IMG/VR virus record: IMGVR_UViG_3300008999_000027
Location: 1 to 29,644 of that record
Length of the DNA: 29,644 nucleotides
Source of the DNA: a virus
Reading direction: 5' to 3' (one strand)
This document shows, piece by piece, positions 26,101-29,644 of this stretch. Below the pieces are notes generated by a model that was not told where the DNA came from, did no database searches, and was given only the letters and a program-made list of their open reading frames with translations. Every line of letters begins with the position of its first letter. Within the stretch, counting starts at the first letter, position 1. The position numbers were made by a program, and so were the translations under genes.

Positions 26101-29100
26101 AATAGAAAATAGAATAGGCAACGATAAAATAACTAATATACCGTTTGGTTCAGCCATAAAGCAGAGTACATGGGACCAAATATTAAAGCTACCTGCCTAT
26201 AGACAATTAGTTGAAACTATAGAAATACCTATTGAAGCTGTAATAGATCATTATACTGGTAAAGGTCCTGATAAATCTTCTTTTTTGATACAAATTGGAG
26301 GAAGTGGACTATACCATTTTAAAGATCCAATAAAAGGTATTCCTTCTAAAAAGTTTGACGGTAATGTCGTTGCAAGGTTTAGGCTAAAAAGTGGTGGCGG
26401 GATGGGTAAAAACGGAAAAGCTTCGTTTAGCTATGTTGCCGAGCTTGGCATGCAAGGGGAATTTGAAAATTCAGATTTTAATTTAGACAACAAAGAAAAT
26501 GTTGCAGACTTTAAAGCTGCTGTTGATAACATAACACCCGACGATAAACTATCCTTCCAGTTAAAAAGGCAAGAAGCTTTAGAGGGTTTAAGAGATGTTA
26601 AGGAAAAACAAATAAACGAAACTTTAGCTAAGCAATTTAAAGACGTAAGCAATGTAGCCGCTACGGAAGATACAGCAAGAACTTTAACTGCATTGCTAGA
26701 TAACGCTTGGGGTGGTAGTGTTGATACTACAACCAACAAAGCTACAGCTGTTGAGTATCTTGTAAAAAACCAAGGCTTAACACCGCAAGAAGCTAAAGAT
26801 GTAGTAAATAAAGTGAATGGATTCCAGCAATCAAATTTTGTGTTTGTTAATAAAGATGGCTCTAACTTAGACACTAAGTTTCATGAATTTCAGCATATAT
26901 GGAACAAAGTAGTGTATAGCAAATCACCTCGTGTTTTTAATGCTTTATATGAAAAAATAAAGAACGAAGCCCCCGAGCTTTATAAGCAGCAGGTTAAAAG
27001 AATAAAAGAAGCTGGGTACAATTTTAAAGAGGATTCGTTTGAATGGAAAGACGAAATCATAGCTGGCATTGGAGGCTTAAACATAGCTAAAGAATTTACT
27101 GACCCGCAACAGCAAAAATCATTTAAAGATTTGATGTTGGAATATTGGGACATTGTTAAGAAATTTTTAGGCATATCTAAAATGGCTAAAGATAAAACTT
27201 TGCAAGACATGTCAGTCGGTGAGGTTTTAGACGTCATGGCTTATGAAGTATTATCAGGTAAACCTGGTTCTGTACTATCTAAAATGAAACCAGAAAGCTG
27301 GCTAGCTCCGACTATGACAAGATTAGATCCTTCTTACAGTATTTCTAAGGATAAACAATTTCAAGGGCTACAAGCGTTGAAAAACGAATATAGAGATTCT
27401 AAGGATTTATCTAAAGCAATTGAAGCTGGATATAATGTAGTAAAAGGTTCTTATTCTTTAGAAACTTGGACAGAGTTTGTTGAAAAAGCGGTTAAAGAAG
27501 CAAACATTAGCAACAGCAAAACCCTTTATGTAGCTAAAGGGACATGGCTTGCATCTAACGATATTTCTTTAGACAATATACAAGAATTAGAAAAACTTAA
27601 GTTTAATGAAGAATTAAATAAAAAAGCACGTAATTTAATATACTCGGCTAAAGATAAAGGTAAGCCTTCTAAATGGTTTATACCGCCTAACGCTGAAGAT
27701 TTCCGTGGATTGTTATACACGCTTTTTCCTAAAGGAAAAGCTGGTAAGGAAGCTAAGGAATTTTATACAAAGTATGTTTTAGAGACTTATCATCAAGGTG
27801 TTCAAAATGCTAATGCCGAGGTTGTTAATAAGCTTAAGGCTGTAAAAGAAGTTATTACAGGTGTAAAAATAAACGAAGATATAGAAGGCACTCCCTACAA
27901 TGTTGGCACAGCCGTGAAAGTTTACAATTGGGTTAGAAATGGGCAAGATCCATTACCTAACTCTAAAAGCTCTCAAAAGCAAGCTATAATTGATAGAATG
28001 ATAGCCACTGTTGATGGGGATCCTAAACTAGTTGAGTTAGCTGATTTTCTAAATGAAAACGTTAACATACCTTATAGTGATACTAATTTAACTACTAGCT
28101 TAGGCCAAAACATTTTATCAGAAGTTCAGAAAAATGTTAGAACTAAAAACCTCGAAACTTTTGCTAATAATGTAGATGCTATTTTTGATCAAACAAATTT
28201 AGACCAACTAGAGAAACAGTTTGGGGATAAATATGTGCAATCTTTAAAAGCTACGATAAAGAGAATGAAAACCGGTAGAAACAGAACTGGTCTTGACTCT
28301 CAAAGTAACGCTTTTGCAAAGTGGTTAGGTAGAGCTGTTGGGTCTACTATGTTTATTAACCGAAGATCCGCTTTATTACAGACTATATCGTTTGTAAATT
28401 TCATAGGTAAAGACAACAACAATCTGTTTCAAGCTACAAAAGCTTATGCTAGCCCAGATGCTAATCAAGTATTAAAGAAGCTTTGGACTAGTGACTATTT
28501 AGTTAATAGACGTGAAGGTGCTAAATTTGATGTGCTTGCAGATGAAATTGCTGAAGAAAACAATTTAATAGATAAAGTGTTAAACTTTGGATTCTGGCCT
28601 ACTAAAATGGCAGATAGTTTCGCTATAGCTTTCGGAGGAGTTCCTTACTACATAAACACAAGAAACGCTTTAATCAAACAAGGTGTTAGCAAAAAAGAAG
28701 CAGAAGCTACAGCTATGCAGAAATGGGTTGAAGCAGCTGAAGAGACGCAACAGTCTTCAGACCCTTCTAAAATATCTGAAATACAAGCCTCTACTGTTGG
28801 TAAAATTATATATGCTTTTGCAAACACGCCGTTTCAGTATGCTAGATATGCTAAAAGGAAATTACAAGATGTGGCTAACGGTACGTCTAAAAATCCTAAA
28901 AAAGATATGGGTTCTATATTGTATTACACGATAGGGCAAGCTGCTATGTTTAGTGCACTGCAATCTGGATTATTAGCTTTAGCTATGTTTGGGGATGAAG
29001 AAGACGAAGATCTTATTGATGAAAAGACATTACAAGCCATAGAAAGGTCTATAACTTCTTTTGCTAAATCTCTAGGTAACCCTGGGGCTATAACAGCAGC

Positions 29101-29644
29101 GACTTATAGTGTTCTCAAAGAAGCTATGCAAGACAGAACTTCTGGAGAAAAAATAGCTTTAGCTGCTACTGAAATATCACCTCCAATAAATTCCAAACTT
29201 AAAGATTTAAACTCAGCTTATTGGGCTAAAAAATATGATGACATACCTGGTATGATTGGAAAAATTGGATCTTTTGTAGGAGTGCCTTTAGATAATATCT
29301 TAGCTATAACAAACTCAATGGTTGCTTTCACTAACGACCAGCTCGAAACATGGCAAAAAATAATGTTAGCTTTAGGCTGGAGCGAATGGGATGTTGCTCC
29401 TGATGTTAAAAAGAAAAAATCTAAAGCTAATGAGTTTAAAGACGAAATTTGGAATGATGATGAGTGGAATGATGCCGACGATTGGGCTGAAGATAATTGG
29501 GAGGACACACCTGTTAAAAAGTTAGAAAGAGGAGTTGCTGGTAGAGCAAATAATGATGGAACTATAGAGATAGACCCCAATCTATCTCCCGTTGAACGTG
29601 AAAAAACTATCGCGCATGAAGAACAACATATGAAAGACATGAAA
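23183..29644 (+). CDS. Giant polyvalent virion/ejection protein (partial, 3' end missing)
   Basis: The frame is open from ATG 23183 to the window end: 2154 codons and no stop. Order of parts: N-terminal acidic region; hydrophobic Gly-rich segments (~208-232 and 334-352) that could insert in membrane; a coiled-coil-like stretch (~370-480); a region around 545-590 (GGIVDMVRTY, IAAYVASLMDKRADRIIG) that weakly recalls sigma region 2; a PD-(D/E)xK-like segment with P894-D895 and E909-Y-K911; SSFLIQIGGSGLYHF (~1033-1047); a metallopeptidase-like HEFQH (1234-1238) with E1291 as possible third ligand; WFIPPNAEDFRGLLY (~1498-1512); then an LPD38-like region with VGSTMFINRRSALLQTISFV (~1719-1738), PTKMADSFAIAFGGVPYY (~1806) and FANTPFQYARYAKRK (~1879); finally HEEQH (2145-2149) at the edge. 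It is analogous in position to T7 gp16 and is probably injected with DNA. Confidence 0.85.
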   Translation, partial: MEDETMTFSEWQNGQSQDISPKENEEANEFDNNNSVSFDQFQMDQFETQELQRIEAEEFESDVQAKREEIKNAAKEYNLPEWWIRTLKGIKGSTMNISEGFDNLITDAIIDTYDEVVGGGRSAEEKRALADKVFSLGGILPNTDADIKERFGDPAVDIAASFTDYGTIVDEDTGEVRQKDFVDLIGEDDYKAAADNLASNLVQAAPSALIAMTGIGGVVVLGGSAAGAKAKEIDEEYGTGVDFSKKWANAATTGAGEFATELVTFGLSRGLGKVATKYGSKAIPKLLKQFGDVAFGVASEGASEIGADAISRAADKYYMGDTTAFEGFGRASVVNGVIGGIMGGGMSFINNGKPTGTIAQKVVTPSSIRNAQKKAAVEMQMLKNEIANATSKEAEDILSQQLKDKQNSLRDSNKMVQNQLSNLSDEQLKRLAEVSGKIALYEDMLSDDNYDDASKGLFRSQIVDLENEKNTIFSNPDITDIQKAEPVSKKNVELSKEAQNLYESNSNPTVIADKLGGLAGTVANRKWSLVAPDLQVGTYQDFLSALKFGKGGIVDMVRTYEVQKNDSIAAYVASLMDKRADRIIGKFTKRKADTSIEKARGVMAEESGPTAAELADRLTIPQQAIEKAATNAELFNLKLDKISNIKDYVKQQKDFFKTYLTPEIKSFLKPKGSQLEKQKALKNYVYKNVDTLKELYIAAPGLNKVRSGPIATWSITPPTNKEFADYIMGEDLDLSTPKGRNALNSRKDKVAERIADSLGQKAWQEFVDKNQDTSDSINNLSKQIVEESADRMYTPMEIGERINSPRLFAKTIKPIADNIVKNKGYDNNAFREFVKKSPFPNYAIQFAKTMYDEGSLVGTTYGGIIYEDASKAFLRAAGINVLEVQSGGFDSTVPDLQVKVPDGRLLNVEYKSNKGDRLGQFTIRIEPDGNINYIENRKIIDISKYPGGDVINNFIQDKIKSKAFKQVLDKINEIENRIGNDKITNIPFGSAIKQSTWDQILKLPAYRQLVETIEIPIEAVIDHYTGKGPDKSSFLIQIGGSGLYHFKDPIKGIPSKKFDGNVVARFRLKSGGGMGKNGKASFSYVAELGMQGEFENSDFNLDNKENVADFKAAVDNITPDDKLSFQLKRQEALEGLRDVKEKQINETLAKQFKDVSNVAATEDTARTLTALLDNAWGGSVDTTTNKATAVEYLVKNQGLTPQEAKDVVNKVNGFQQSNFVFVNKDGSNLDTKFHEFQHIWNKVVYSKSPRVFNALYEKIKNEAPELYKQQVKRIKEAGYNFKEDSFEWKDEIIAGIGGLNIAKEFTDPQQQKSFKDLMLEYWDIVKKFLGISKMAKDKTLQDMSVGEVLDVMAYEVLSGKPGSVLSKMKPESWLAPTMTRLDPSYSISKDKQFQGLQALKNEYRDSKDLSKAIEAGYNVVKGSYSLETWTEFVEKAVKEANISNSKTLYVAKGTWLASNDISLDNIQELEKLKFNEELNKKARNLIYSAKDKGKPSKWFIPPNAEDFRGLLYTLFPKGKAGKEAKEFYTKYVLETYHQGVQNANAEVVNKLKAVKEVITGVKINEDIEGTPYNVGTAVKVYNWVRNGQDPLPNSKSSQKQAIIDRMIATVDGDPKLVELADFLNENVNIPYSDTNLTTSLGQNILSEVQKNVRTKNLETFANNVDAIFDQTNLDQLEKQFGDKYVQSLKATIKRMKTGRNRTGLDSQSNAFAKWLGRAVGSTMFINRRSALLQTISFVNFIGKDNNNLFQATKAYASPDANQVLKKLWTSDYLVNRREGAKFDVLADEIAEENNLIDKVLNFGFWPTKMADSFAIAFGGVPYYINTRNALIKQGVSKKEAEATAMQKWVEAAEETQQSSDPSKISEIQASTVGKIIYAFANTPFQYARYAKRKLQDVANGTSKNPKKDMGSILYYTIGQAAMFSALQSGLLALAMFGDEEDEDLIDEKTLQAIERSITSFAKSLGNPGAITAATYSVLKEAMQDRTSGEKIALAATEISPPINSKLKDLNSAYWAKKYDDIPGMIGKIGSFVGVPLDNILAITNSMVAFTNDQLETWQKIMLALGWSEWDVAPDVKKKKSKANEFKDEIWNDDEWNDADDWAEDNWEDTPVKKLERGVAGRANNDGTIEIDPNLSPVEREKTIAHEEQHMKDMK

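Noticed and set aside
26431-26874. 147-codon frame on the - strand
   Set aside because: It is antisense to the uninterrupted giant ejection gene, with low-complexity shadow composition and no start signal.
28683-28934. 83-codon Lys/Leu-rich + frame
   Set aside because: It is out of frame within the LPD38-like part of the giant gene, where the main frame carries strong conserved motifs.
29218-29640. 140-codon frame on the - strand at the window end
   Set aside because: It is antisense to the giant gene, whose frame continues to the edge with a HEEQH motif.
1-29644. tRNA, rRNA, CRISPR array, insertion sequence, integrase or attachment site
   Set aside because: None seen. Gaps are all under about 90 bases and no cloverleaf, repeat-spacer array or transposase/integrase motif was found by eye.

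Overview
The window is one arm of a tailed double-stranded DNA phage genome: lysis, DNA packaging, head, tail and ejection proteins. Every gene is on the + strand and the genes are packed tightly. The DNA is AT-rich, and almost all start codons follow A/T-rich leaders such as AAATAAATAAA instead of a Shine-Dalgarno sequence. The tail proteins carry domain types common on Bacteroidota cell surfaces. Together these suggest a phage of a Bacteroidota host, probably a flavobacterium. I see no tape-measure, sheath or baseplate genes. I do see T7-like ejection proteins and a long multi-part fibre/nozzle module, so a short-tailed (podovirus) virion is most likely. Several proteins recall uncultured marine Bacteroidota phages and, more loosely, crAss-like phages. 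That is recall, not a database search.

Layout. 1-485: the end of a membrane protein (possible holin) coupled by an ATGA overlap to an M15-type peptidoglycan peptidase. 497-1529: a 72-aa conserved small protein, a possible GroES-like protein and a helical protein that may be the small terminase. 1522-8785: large terminase, portal, acidic scaffold candidate and major capsid protein, followed by a strong UUCG-loop terminator (8798-8834). 8846-11271: a capsid-adjacent protein of unknown role and two head-tail connector or ring candidates. 11362-20524: a tail module of three large proteins and one small one. 20539-29644: three ejection/internal virion genes. The last of these is open for 2154 codons and runs off the window.

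Two things stand out. First, the tail protein core that I recall as one polypeptide in related phages appears here as three pieces encoded by separate genes (11362, 13387, 17405). The first two pieces are extended at the C-terminus by Bacteroidota-type fibronectin-like adhesion repeats, and the second ends in a BACON-like domain. Second, the terminal giant gene encodes a polyvalent virion protein. It contains glycine-rich hydrophobic segments, a PD-(D/E)xK-nuclease-like segment, an HEFQH metallopeptidase-like domain, an LPD38-like region with strong motifs, and a second HExxH motif (HEEQH) at the window edge. Such a protein could be injected with the DNA and act at entry.

I found no tRNA, rRNA, CRISPR array, insertion sequence, integrase or attachment site. 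No gene-free stretch exceeds about 90 bases.
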